Source: Syntrophaceae bacterium UBA2280 (lineage in GTDB: Bacteria; Desulfobacterota; Syntrophia; Syntrophales; Smithellaceae). Taken from it: DNA of 64,000 bases. The stretch is from the NCBI GenBank assembly GCA_002347685.1, contig DDWS01000032.1, positions 1 through 64,000 on the forward strand. The letters run 5' to 3'. Under the pieces are notes generated by a model. It was not told where the DNA came from. It was given only the letters and a program-made list of their open reading frames with translations, and searched no databases. Positions 55,896 to 64,000 of this stretch are shown here, piece by piece; the first letter of the stretch is position 1; each line of letters opens with the position of its first letter. The translations under genes and the position numbers were made by a program.

Positions 55896-56201
55896 TCTAA
55901 GTTAACAATTAATCTACGATGTGTGGTTTTTTCCGAAGATTCATTATTATTATACTCCGATCGAAAAAGAAGAAAAGCGAAAAATGCTTTAAAAACAACA
56001 AACATTAGATAACGCCACATGGTTTTTTGGCCTTACTACCAGCAAAAGCCGTGTGGTTGATGATATGGAAAACTGTCCCGTATTTCCGACGCGATTCTGC
56101 TTAATAAAGTTTCATCGGCAGCCCCTGTTTGCCCAACGCCGGACGCCGCATGGAAAAATCAAGGTCTACTTGAAACATGGAACTTGAAACTTTAAACCAG
56201 G

Positions 56202-56238
56202 CCTATGCCCTATCGCCCATAGGCTATAGCCTATAGCC
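56202..56238. repeat. Short tandem array with ~7-bp period (CCTATAG-like)
   Basis: The units CCTATGC, CCTATCG, CCCATAG, GCTATAG and CCTATAG follow each other. They are preceded by TTGAAAC sequences at about 56170 and 56184. The array resembles the CCTAACAG array at 10375. Confidence 0.75.
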
Positions 56239-56483
56239 TGGGTTCTTTATCATCCCTTTGATGGCCGAAGGATCCGAATCTCGGGTGTGGAAGACTTGGC
56301 GCGGATAAAGAATTGAAAAAAAATGCCGATTCTGTTATTTCAACCTTACAAAAGAATTTGCCTCTGGTTTGGTCGCATGGATTTGATGGATATTGAAGAA
56401 CTGAAGTGGATATCTCGAGGTTCCGTATCTTTAAGTTGTTGCAGGCGTTTGCCGGGGCTTTTCGCTGCATTTTTTTGAATACT

Positions 56484-56517
56484 AAAACGCGGGTGTTTTA
56501 TTTCGCCCGCGTTTTTT
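56484..56517 (+). terminator. Intrinsic terminator just upstream of the outer-membrane barrel gene
   Basis: AAAACGCGGG (56484-56493) pairs with CCCGCGTTTT (56506-56515) and is followed by TT. It ends 25 bp before the ATG at 56543. It either stops transcription from upstream or lies within the leader of the gene. Confidence 0.75.
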
Positions 56518-56542
56518 AATTTTAAAAAAAGGAGAAAAGAGC

Positions 56543-58048
56543 ATGAGAAAAAGCAGTTTATCAGTTTTAGTGGTGTTGTTTCTGGTGTTTTGTCTGGCTG
56601 CGCCTTCGATGGCCTGGCAGGGCAGGATGGCGGGCGCGGGTGACGCAGCGGGGTTGATTGAGGATGCGTCGGACTTTCTGATTCATCCGGCGCTGATCGC
56701 TTCCGGTAAAGGCTTCAATGCCTATGGCCACTATGGTTTGACGTATGAAAAGACGACCAAGTGGAACTACAAGTCCACGGTGCCGACTTATGGATGGTAC
56801 TATCCTTACGAAACCAGCGGTGATGCCTGGAAGAACCAGCTTCAGCTCGGTACCGCCTTCACCCTGGGCGCAGGCCGCATGGGCGTGTTCTTTGAGTATG
56901 AAGGCTCAAAGGGCAAATATGACGGCCAGGAGAATTATTCGGGCTTTGGCAGCGGTCTCTATAATATTGAAATGGATGACCGATTCAATAATCTGAAACT
57001 GCGCCTTCTCTATGGCCTTCCGATTGGCGCCGTCAACCTGGGCGGTGAGCTGCAAATCGCCTATATCAATGAAGCAAAGGAAACCCTGATGTTTGAAGCT
57101 GGCGGGGATTCCTGGCGGAATTGGCCCTGGGCGGCAGAAGACGGTCCGGCTGTGAGTCTGTTTCCCTTTATGATCCCCTACGATTCCAAATACTGGGAAG
57201 CCCAGGGTAAGGTTTCGGTGGATGGAAACGCTGGTAACATCCGGTATGCCGCCACGTTCAAGGCCGCTATTCCTTTCGCTTCAGACAATCAGTATATTAT
57301 CGGGGAAGATTATATCGATGAGTCCGAGCTTGTCGGCAAAGTTAAAGGGTATAGTGTCGGGGGCGATTTCTGGTTACGTGTTCCTGTATCCAGCACGGTG
57401 GTTTTGCCGTTTGTGGTCAGCGCCGCGTACAAATCGATCGAGCGTGATGGAACCGGTTTTTCCTTCTGGAATTCATTCTATCGTTCCACTATCAACTATA
57501 ATCACACCGAAACGAACCTTAATGTGAAAATCGGCGGAGGTGCGGATATCACGCCGTCCAAAGGCACGAAAATCGCTGCGGGTTTGTATTATGATTACAT
57601 TTCGGCGAAGCAGGACGCGAATTTTGATGATACCTTCCTGTCGGGCGTATTTTTTGTTGACACGTACGCCGACATGCCGAAATACTCCGAGCATCGCCTG
57701 ACAATCAAAGCGCTGGCTGAAAAAGACCTGACGGAAACGCTGGCCCTTAGGTGCGGCATCGGTGCTTTTTACGGGAAAGTTAAAAGCGATTATGCCTACA
57801 GCGCCTATGATAGTGGTGGTGTGCCTTACGATGCCCTGGATTTATCGGCCAATGGTTCGAGCATGGGTGTGAACGCGTCTATCGGCGCCAGCGTGAAGCT
57901 CGCTCGCGTCAGCCTGGAACCCTTCCTCAATGCTGGCTACGCGAGTGTATCGACGAGTGGCGATGGCGTGTACGGTCCGCTGCCTGTCAGCGCCGAACTC
58001 GACAAAACCAACTGGCAGGTTGGAGGCGGTCTGTCCGTGAAGTTCTAG
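56543..58048 (+). CDS. Outer-membrane beta-barrel protein
   Basis: This 501-residue protein has a signal peptide (LVFCLAAPSMA) and a long series of alternating hydrophobic strands rich in Tyr, Gly and aromatic residues. The C-terminus ends GGGLSVKF with the final Phe of Bam substrates. The opening AGDAAGLIEDASDFLIHPAL resembles proteins of the FadL/OmpP1 type, but I cannot assign it. AAAAAAAGGAG precedes the ATG. Confidence 0.82.
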   Translation: MRKSSLSVLVVLFLVFCLAAPSMAWQGRMAGAGDAAGLIEDASDFLIHPALIASGKGFNAYGHYGLTYEKTTKWNYKSTVPTYGWYYPYETSGDAWKNQLQLGTAFTLGAGRMGVFFEYEGSKGKYDGQENYSGFGSGLYNIEMDDRFNNLKLRLLYGLPIGAVNLGGELQIAYINEAKETLMFEAGGDSWRNWPWAAEDGPAVSLFPFMIPYDSKYWEAQGKVSVDGNAGNIRYAATFKAAIPFASDNQYIIGEDYIDESELVGKVKGYSVGGDFWLRVPVSSTVVLPFVVSAAYKSIERDGTGFSFWNSFYRSTINYNHTETNLNVKIGGGADITPSKGTKIAAGLYYDYISAKQDANFDDTFLSGVFFVDTYADMPKYSEHRLTIKALAEKDLTETLALRCGIGAFYGKVKSDYAYSAYDSGGVPYDALDLSANGSSMGVNASIGASVKLARVSLEPFLNAGYASVSTSGDGVYGPLPVSAELDKTNWQVGGGLSVKF

Positions 58049-58069
58049 TTTTGATTTGATCTGTATTTG

Positions 58070-58105
58070 GGGCGGGCGGTCTTTTTGACTTCCCGCCCTT
58101 TTTTT
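58070..58105 (+). terminator. Intrinsic terminator after the outer-membrane protein gene
   Basis: GGGCGGG (58070-58076) pairs with CCCGCCC (58092-58098), followed by seven T. It separates the barrel gene from the convergent SUMF1-domain gene. Confidence 0.9.
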
Positions 58106-58106
58106 A

Positions 58107-60986
58107 TCAGATTGCGACGCAGCGAAAGCCCAGGATGTTGGACGTGGTGCTTTTCTCGAGGTAATGCCGGTCGGTCAGGTTGATTTCGTGGTGTGAAATC
58201 CATCCGGCGCCTTTGGCGATATAGGTGTCGGCCGTCTGTTTATCGCCGACGGCGTCTTGTGTCCATTCCAGAATATTGCCCAGTGTGTCGGCGACTTCCA
58301 GCCTGTTGGCGAAGGTGATATAGCGGTCCACCGGCGTGGTGTCGCCGTGCAGGCTTTTTTCAATGTTACAGGCGTCGTCTTGCCACTCGTTGCCCCAGGG
58401 GTAAAGATGGCCATGCGCTGTCCGGGCCGCCGCTTCCCATTCGATTTCCGTCGGCAGTCGCTTGCCCGTCCAGGAGGCGTAGGCCCGGGCATCGTCGAGG
58501 CTGACATGCACCACCGGATGAGTCCTTTTCAGATGGAGCGAACTTTCCGGGCCGTACGGACGGTGCCAGCAGGCGCCCGTGACTTTTTTGCTGTATGCCT
58601 GAGTGTGCAGCATGAATCTTTCCGCGCCCGTGAGAGGATCGCGGCTACGCTGCATGCGTGGGAAATACACCAGGCTGTAACCGTATTTCTCCGCCGTGGT
58701 GACATAACCGGTCTGTTCTACAAAGATTTCGAAAAGCGCGTTGATCACCGGGAATTTGCCGATGTAGAAATCCGGCAGCGAGGCGGTTTGTTCCGGAAGC
58801 ACACTTCTGGCCAGCGAATTTCCGCCCACCAGGTAAGTGCCGCCCTTCATGAATATATGCGCGTTGTAAAATTTGTCCCGGACGCTCAGGTAGCGGTCGA
58901 ACTCTTCGGACAGGAACCTGGCTTTTCCACGAATTTCTTCTTCCGAATAGATGCTGCCGCTCAAATCCGGCCCCAGCTTTTCGAGCGCGCCTGCGGCCTC
59001 GGCCAGGCGGGAAAGCAGATCCGCTTTCTCACGCAGGTCGGTGTCGATGCCGCCTTCATCCGGCGCAACCTGGATGGCGGAGGATGCGTCATCCGCTTCC
59101 TCAATAATTTCTTCAACGAAATCCCCGTCCTTGATTTTTTCAGTTGCTTCGATCGCTTCCAGAACGATGGCCGCATCGGCATCGTTCGGGAGATCTTCCA
59201 GCGAGGCGAGGTAAGCGTCATCCGCTTCAAGGGTTTCTACAACCTCTGTATCAACCGGCGCTTCCTCGGCTACTTCAATAATTTCCGCGTCCGGGGCCGC
59301 AAGGACTTCCGTTTGACCTTCGGCTATTTCTTCGATGACTTCGTCGATGACGCCGTCTAGTTCCTCTACGATGGCTTCTTCCGTGACGCCCTCATCCGCC
59401 GCTGTCGCTTCTTGTGTGCTTTCGGCTTCCGGGGGGGCGCCGTCCTGAATATCGACGATTTCCTCAACCACCTCGACATCCGCAGGCAGGTCCGTCACGC
59501 CTTCTTCGGAGGGAATCTCCGTGGCGGTTGTGCCCTCAAGGGTTGCCTCCGGGCCTGCTTCGGCCATTTCCAGAACCTGGTCGATTTCCTCGGCCGGGAT
59601 TTCCTCGAGGATATCCTCATCAACCGGGATGTCTTCGACGATGCCCTCATCCGCAACCGAGTCCATTACACCCGCACCGACCGGCTGATCGCGCTCAGAG
59701 AGGTCCTCGATGAATTCGACAGTTTCATCCACGCCCTCTTCGATAACCTCTTCGATGATTTCTTCTTCGGCCAGGGCGTCTTGCGCGAATGCCGTGAGGT
59801 TGTCCGTGATATGCCCCATCATGTCCTGAAGTTTCGCGACGTCATCGGGGCTCAGGCCTGAATCCGGTTCGGCCAGCGCTTCGCTGATCATTTGATTGAC
59901 CGCATCCATGATGCCGCCGATTTTGTCGCCCATGCTCAACCCCGCGTCGCCGAGAATAGCAGACACGCTCGAAAGCAGCTCTCCTCCCGCCAACTGTGCC
60001 CCGGTCGGGGCTTCTTCCTTTGCCAGTCCCCCCTGCGCGCCCGCGCCGGTGGCTAGGTCGCTGAAGATCTGCTTGAGCTGACCGGCCTGTGCATCAGAGA
60101 GTTCGTTGCCGGTGGCCTCCATCGCGTCGGCCAGAATCTGTTCCACGGCGGCCATGATTCTTCGGGCTTTTCCGGAGGAATCCGTCCCGGTGTCCCGAAG
60201 CGTGTCCAAAATATCGGCCAGTGCTTCGCGCAGGGTTTCCTTCATGCCGGTATGTGCCAGGCTTTTCGAATACTGTTCCACTTCCTCGGTCAGGCCCTGA
60301 AGGCCCCGATCAAGCATGGAAATGCCTTCGTGAATATTTTTCGATAAGGCTTCGGTATCTCCCGGTCGGGTCTCCGGAGGGGTGAAGGCGGCTTCGGGAT
60401 GCATTTTGCCGGTCCCGGTTTCCACGCGTCTGATCAGGTCATGAAAGGACAAACCCATCTTGCCGGACAGATCGCCTAATATATTTTTCAACCGGTCGAT
60501 TTCTTCTTTCGTGTCTACCGCTTCGGTGCCGGCAATGGCGGTGGACAGGACATCGCTCAAAGCCGACAGGATTTCACTTAGCTTGCTTTGCGTGTCGATG
60601 CCTTTTTCCTTGAAGACATCCATGATGCCGGCCAGAGCCCTGTCTTTGGCTTCGTCGGAAATCGAAAAGATATTTTGATGGCCGATAATGATTCCCTGCG
60701 GGTTTTTTCCTTCACCGTAGAGTTTTTTCAGATCACTGTTGACGCTGGATTTCACGGAACTGAAACTCTTGCGTTTGGTCTTGAGAAGTTCCGCATCATC
60801 ACCCGTTTCCCATATGATCTTGACCAGGGCTTCCGTGTTGATGGTCTCCGGCGGCTCGGCAGAGGCGTCATCGAGGTAGGATTGCCGAACCGCGTGCAGA
60901 AGCCTTGATTTGAGTGTTGTTTCGCTTTTGTAATTCAGATTGCCTATGACTTCGTCGATATCCTGAAGTGAAATGATAATGGGCAC
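58107..60986 (-). CDS. Large acidic protein with a C-terminal SUMF1/FGE-like domain
   Basis: This 959-residue protein has a long N-terminal region (~1-400, helical and rich in Leu, Asp and Glu), a low-complexity stretch (~405-650) of Glu, Val and Ile repeats such as [12 protein letters not shown], and a C-terminal SUMF1-type domain (~710-959; [50 protein letters not shown]). The Cys pair needed for formylglycine generation is absent, so it is not a sulfatase activator. The start is GTG with GGGAGG 7 nt upstream. Function is unknown. Confidence 0.78.
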   Translation of the reverse strand: MPIIISLQDIDEVIGNLNYKSETTLKSRLLHAVRQSYLDDASAEPPETINTEALVKIIWETGDDAELLKTKRKSFSSVKSSVNSDLKKLYGEGKNPQGIIIGHQNIFSISDEAKDRALAGIMDVFKEKGIDTQSKLSEILSALSDVLSTAIAGTEAVDTKEEIDRLKNILGDLSGKMGLSFHDLIRRVETGTGKMHPEAAFTPPETRPGDTEALSKNIHEGISMLDRGLQGLTEEVEQYSKSLAHTGMKETLREALADILDTLRDTGTDSSGKARRIMAAVEQILADAMEATGNELSDAQAGQLKQIFSDLATGAGAQGGLAKEEAPTGAQLAGGELLSSVSAILGDAGLSMGDKIGGIMDAVNQMISEALAEPDSGLSPDDVAKLQDMMGHITDNLTAFAQDALAEEEIIEEVIEEGVDETVEFIEDLSERDQPVGAGVMDSVADEGIVEDIPVDEDILEEIPAEEIDQVLEMAEAGPEATLEGTTATEIPSEEGVTDLPADVEVVEEIVDIQDGAPPEAESTQEATAADEGVTEEAIVEELDGVIDEVIEEIAEGQTEVLAAPDAEIIEVAEEAPVDTEVVETLEADDAYLASLEDLPNDADAAIVLEAIEATEKIKDGDFVEEIIEEADDASSAIQVAPDEGGIDTDLREKADLLSRLAEAAGALEKLGPDLSGSIYSEEEIRGKARFLSEEFDRYLSVRDKFYNAHIFMKGGTYLVGGNSLARSVLPEQTASLPDFYIGKFPVINALFEIFVEQTGYVTTAEKYGYSLVYFPRMQRSRDPLTGAERFMLHTQAYSKKVTGACWHRPYGPESSLHLKRTHPVVHVSLDDARAYASWTGKRLPTEIEWEAAARTAHGHLYPWGNEWQDDACNIEKSLHGDTTPVDRYITFANRLEVADTLGNILEWTQDAVGDKQTADTYIAKGAGWISHHEINLTDRHYLEKSTTSNILGFRCVAI

Positions 60987-61174
60987 GGCAACGCCTCCCG
61001 GATCATGTCAATCTTGTGTCGATAAAAAGAAGGATTTCAACATTCATGACCACTGTTGCAGAATAATCAAAAAAGGATTAAAAAAATAGTCATTTTTTCG
61101 GTCATTGAGCCGATATAGAGTAAAGATGTGATTTGACGCCTGATCAAACAGAATCAAAATAGCGGAGAAAATAA

Positions 61175-62389
61175 ATGGATGAAGCGGTAAAGCACCCTTT
61201 TGAACAAATTTTCATAAAGCATTATGAGCGGTTAACCAATTCGGCGCAGTCTGTCGGAGGCCTGCCTTTCACGATGGAGAATATTTCCTGCTTTATTTTG
61301 CTGGGCGGCCGCGAGCTGGATATTGAGGACATCTATGGCGATATCAGCGAACGCTACTCCATGGAGGAATTCTTAGCCGATGCGAAGGACGCAGGAATCG
61401 AGGCGGATGAGCATTTAAGAGGCGCGATTGCGGAGATGATCGCCAGGAAATTCCTTCACCGTCAACCGGACGGCAGGTTCTATTCCTATCAGGCCACGCG
61501 GGACACAGCGCGAATGCTCAACCGCATTTATCCGAAAATGGAGGGCCTGAATCTTCTGGCCTATATCGGTCAGACGATCCAGGAGGTTCAAAGCAGCCGG
61601 ATGAGTCTGGAATCCGCGTTGTCCCGGTTTGATCAGACGCTTCAGCATCACGGAGTGCCCCTGCCAAAAATGAAAGTTCCCGTCATCACACCGCCGCCGA
61701 AGCCGGTTGTGTCCGCAAAAAAACCCGGGGAGACCAAGCCGACCAGCCGCAGGATCATCCGGGATTATGTCGTAACCGAACCCGCCGCGAAGAGCAAAGC
61801 GGATAAGGCGGAAACCGCGCCTGCAAGCGCTGCGTCAATGCCCCTGAAGCCGGAAGAAACCATACAGGAAAACAAAGTGCCGGTTCTGGTTTCGGAGGAA
61901 TTTCCCGAACCGTCCGCCCATCCTGAAGATCTGCCGGAAGCTTTACCGGAGGTGCCCGCTTCGGATCTGGAAGAGCAAAAGGTTTTGACGGACAGGGAGG
62001 ATCGTTTGCCTCAAATCCGTCCGGAAGATCATGTCGTGGATGATGAGGAAATCGCAGCGAAAGTGGCTGCGTTTGAAAAAGCGCTCGCGCTGGTTTGTCC
62101 GATCTGTAAGGAAAATGTTTTAACACAAAAGACAACCGCCGCCGGGAAGGTTTTTTATATATGCTCGTCGGAGGCCTGCGGTTTTATCAGCTGGGGGCGT
62201 CCGCATCATATTCAGTGCGCGCGCTGCAAAAATCCTTTCATGGTCGAAGTGGAGGACGCAAGCGGCCTGCTCATTTTGAAATGTCCCCGCGCGACCTGCC
62301 AGCACCGGCAGCCGCTGGCACCCGCGGGGACGCCTTCGGGCGTCGTCCGGAAAGTCGTACGCAAGCGGCTCGTGAGGCGCAAAGTGTAG
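61175..62389 (+). CDS. Uncharacterised protein with C-terminal zinc ribbons
   Basis: This 404-residue protein has a helical N-terminus (~1-165) that resembles a winged-helix or adaptor domain, a Pro/Glu-rich linker (~165-300), and two topoisomerase-type zinc-ribbon-like segments (CPICKEN...CSSEAC and CARCKNPF...CPRATC). A basic tail ends VRKVVRKRLVRRKV. It may bind nucleic acid. It is divergent from the SUMF1 gene with 188 bp between them, so the two may act together. Confidence 0.7.
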   Translation: MDEAVKHPFEQIFIKHYERLTNSAQSVGGLPFTMENISCFILLGGRELDIEDIYGDISERYSMEEFLADAKDAGIEADEHLRGAIAEMIARKFLHRQPDGRFYSYQATRDTARMLNRIYPKMEGLNLLAYIGQTIQEVQSSRMSLESALSRFDQTLQHHGVPLPKMKVPVITPPPKPVVSAKKPGETKPTSRRIIRDYVVTEPAAKSKADKAETAPASAASMPLKPEETIQENKVPVLVSEEFPEPSAHPEDLPEALPEVPASDLEEQKVLTDREDRLPQIRPEDHVVDDEEIAAKVAAFEKALALVCPICKENVLTQKTTAAGKVFYICSSEACGFISWGRPHHIQCARCKNPFMVEVEDASGLLILKCPRATCQHRQPLAPAGTPSGVVRKVVRKRLVRRKV

Positions 62390-62477
62390 AAGAGCGCCGT
62401 GAAGGTTTACGGTCGGATGAACAAAATCGTACGACCGGTTGCGATCTGTGCCGGCTGCAGATATCATAATGGTTCAA

Positions 62478-63986
62478 TTACTGTATTGCATGCTCGTCCG
62501 GCAGACATTTTATGAGTGTTTCCGACTCAATGAGTGACCGCATCTTTGCCCGGTTGACTTCCACGACAAGGCCATCTTTGATAATCAGGACGCCCTGCGC
62601 GGAAAGTTCGGCAATCAGGGCTTTTATTTCATCCGGGGACTTTCCGGTCATGCGGGTGAGTTTCTGTATAGGGTCCTCAACCCTGGTTTCGGGCCGATCC
62701 AGAAAGTGCATGGTGATCACCAGGCGCGTCCACAGATCGGCGAATTCTTCAAGCGCAGCGTTGGAATTTTTCAGGCGCATGGAAAACTCCCGAAGCATGG
62801 CCAGTGCCGCTTCCCGGTTTTCACGGATCAAGCGGCCAAACATTTCCGCGTCGATAACGGCCAGATGGCTTTCTTCCGCTGCGCGGGCCGTCGCGGTGCG
62901 GGTTACGTCGATGAGCGCGGCTATTTCGCCGAAATACTGTCCCGGCCCCATTTTAGCCAGTGTTTTTTTCACTGAACAATCCACACGCTCCAGGTGCACG
63001 CGTCCGGAAAGAATGTAAAACATCTCACGCCCCGGATCGCCCTCCTCAAAGACGATTGCGCCTTTCGCATAGGTGCGGCCGAATTTCTTATACAAGCGTT
63101 CATTCACCTTAAGTCTTGAGTGGTGCGGTTTGAGCAGGGCGCGCTCAAGCAGCAGAACGTCGCGCCGAAGATACGACGACATCATTTCGGCGCAAAAAAG
63201 AAAAATCAGCGATACGTAGAATACCCAGATCACTAAAATGACCACCGCCTCCAGTGAACCGAAAATGACATCGTAGCGGGTATAGTGTGCCAGGTACCAG
63301 GTAAAAAACTGTTTCGCGATTTCCATCAGAAGCCCAAAGATGGCCGCACCGGCCAGTGCGACGGCCGGCCGGATTTCGGCGGTGGGGATGATCCGGTAGA
63401 GGAAACCGACAAAGAGCACGACCAGCAGGTAGGGAAGCAGATAGCGCAGAAGAACTTCGGAGAGGCCTCCAAGCGATATTTCCGCGACTCCGGGAAGGAT
63501 CAGCGGCTGGCTGGCCAGAAGTGCGGCCACGTAGCTTAAGACAACACTGACAAAGCCGATGACCCAGCCCAGGGGAATCATCGAAATGGCCAGCGCTTTG
63601 GAGACCAGGTAGCTGCGCTTTGCAGTCGAAGAGAAAATATTGTTGAGTGCTGATTCAATGGAATTAAAAATCATTGCCGAAAACCACACCAGTGCCGCGA
63701 GGCCCAGCCAGCCCAGGATATTGCGCTTGCTTTCAATCGCGCCCAGCTGAACGAGGATGTCCTCGGAAAAATAAGGGTGGAAATGACGGATTACGTCGAT
63801 AATCTCGCGCGAGGCATTCGGATGGGAGGTAAAAACGTATCCGGTGGCGATGATCGTCAGAATGAAAAGCGGAATGGCGGAAAGAATCGCGTAGAAGGCA
63901 AGGGCAGCCGCCTGGTTGCCGTTACTGTTGGCGCTGAAGTTTTTCACGGCGTCGGAAAGAATGTCCCAGAAGATCGCCGCCCTCAT
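62478..63986 (-). CDS. YihY/BrkB family membrane protein fused to a cyclic-nucleotide-binding domain
   Basis: This 502-residue protein has an N-terminal BrkB/YihY domain (~1-280) with six membrane segments (for example LAFYAILSAIPLFILTIIATGY) and a cyclic-nucleotide-binding domain (~305-420: AIVFEEGDPGREMFYILSGRVHLE, GPGQYFGEIAALIDVTRTATARA). A helical and winged-helix-like tail follows, with a Crp-type segment (DPIQKLTRMTGKSPDEIKALIAEL). No stop separates the ATG at 63986 from the window edge in this frame, so the true start may lie outside. Confidence 0.82.
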   Translation of the reverse strand: MRAAIFWDILSDAVKNFSANSNGNQAAALAFYAILSAIPLFILTIIATGYVFTSHPNASREIIDVIRHFHPYFSEDILVQLGAIESKRNILGWLGLAALVWFSAMIFNSIESALNNIFSSTAKRSYLVSKALAISMIPLGWVIGFVSVVLSYVAALLASQPLILPGVAEISLGGLSEVLLRYLLPYLLVVLFVGFLYRIIPTAEIRPAVALAGAAIFGLLMEIAKQFFTWYLAHYTRYDVIFGSLEAVVILVIWVFYVSLIFLFCAEMMSSYLRRDVLLLERALLKPHHSRLKVNERLYKKFGRTYAKGAIVFEEGDPGREMFYILSGRVHLERVDCSVKKTLAKMGPGQYFGEIAALIDVTRTATARAAEESHLAVIDAEMFGRLIRENREAALAMLREFSMRLKNSNAALEEFADLWTRLVITMHFLDRPETRVEDPIQKLTRMTGKSPDEIKALIAELSAQGVLIIKDGLVVEVNRAKMRSLIESETLIKCLPDEHAIQ

Positions 63987-64000
63987 TAAGAAGGTTTCTT

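Larger units (their letters stand above)
55896..56542. other. Long intergenic region without a supported gene
   Basis: This 647-bp gap is AT-rich near the orphan gene and changes composition near 56030. It contains the short tandem array at 56202-56238, no frame I believe in, and a terminator at 56484-56517 only 25 bp before the outer-membrane protein gene. A 79-codon minus-strand frame at 56231-56470 lacks a ribosome site and looks like chance. Confidence 0.5.

Noticed and set aside
56231..56470. 79-codon minus-strand frame
   Set aside because: It has no ribosome site, overlaps the repeat array and has low-complexity content.

Overview
The window is a chromosomal stretch of a Gram-negative, anaerobic-type bacterium with moderately high GC. 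LptE, outer-membrane barrels, System II cytochrome c maturation, many multihaem c-type cytochromes, and a selenocysteine-like in-frame TGA all point to the Desulfobacterota (old Deltaproteobacteria). I cannot name the species from the sequence. There are no rRNA or tRNA genes, no CRISPR array and no intact insertion sequence.

Layout. 1-10271 is mainly a leftward run: M15 peptidase, a double-glycosyltransferase/phosphorylase fusion, lptE, leuS, a DUF1330 protein, a eukaryote-like PFK-2/FBPase-2, an FMN reductase and pyruvate kinase. 10570-13525 is the rightward glycolytic operon gap-pgk-tpiA, so five carbohydrate-metabolism genes lie around one divergent junction. 13616-15038 holds a flavodoxin-like protein and two small proteins of unknown function. 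15140-20512 (leftward) is plsC-ftsK-rimO-polyprenyl diphosphate synthase.

20789-32690 is the most unusual part, a periplasmic electron-transfer island. A leftward Tat-exported flavoprotein faces a rightward six-haem cytochrome, and together they look like a split flavocytochrome c. An 11-haem cytochrome follows whose frame is crossed by a TGA with a good bacterial SECIS-like hairpin. Then come two periplasmic rhodaneses, an 8-haem cytochrome, a 9-haem/b-type CbcL-like quinol oxidoreductase, and the ResB/CcsA haem-attachment pair. I count 34 CXXCH sites in the four cytochromes. A split YeeE/YedE-type sulfur importer follows at 37019-38088.

32691-38088 otherwise carries a peroxiredoxin, an OYE-family reductase, a glyoxalase II-like hydrolase, an N-formylglutamate amidohydrolase/C39 fusion and a glycosyltransferase remnant. 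38139-41384 is a GAF-PAS6-GGDEF diguanylate cyclase. 41623-48243 is a complete trpEGDCFBA operon (leftward) with a leader peptide bearing three consecutive Trp codons, two tandem terminators and a near-consensus promoter. 48692-64000 is mixed: monooxygenase-like proteins, a histidine phosphatase, PIN-PhoH, a PEGA lipoprotein, a second GGDEF protein, an AT-rich orphan gene, an outer-membrane barrel, an acidic SUMF1-domain protein facing a zinc-ribbon protein, and a BrkB/cyclic-nucleotide-binding fusion cut by or close to the window edge.
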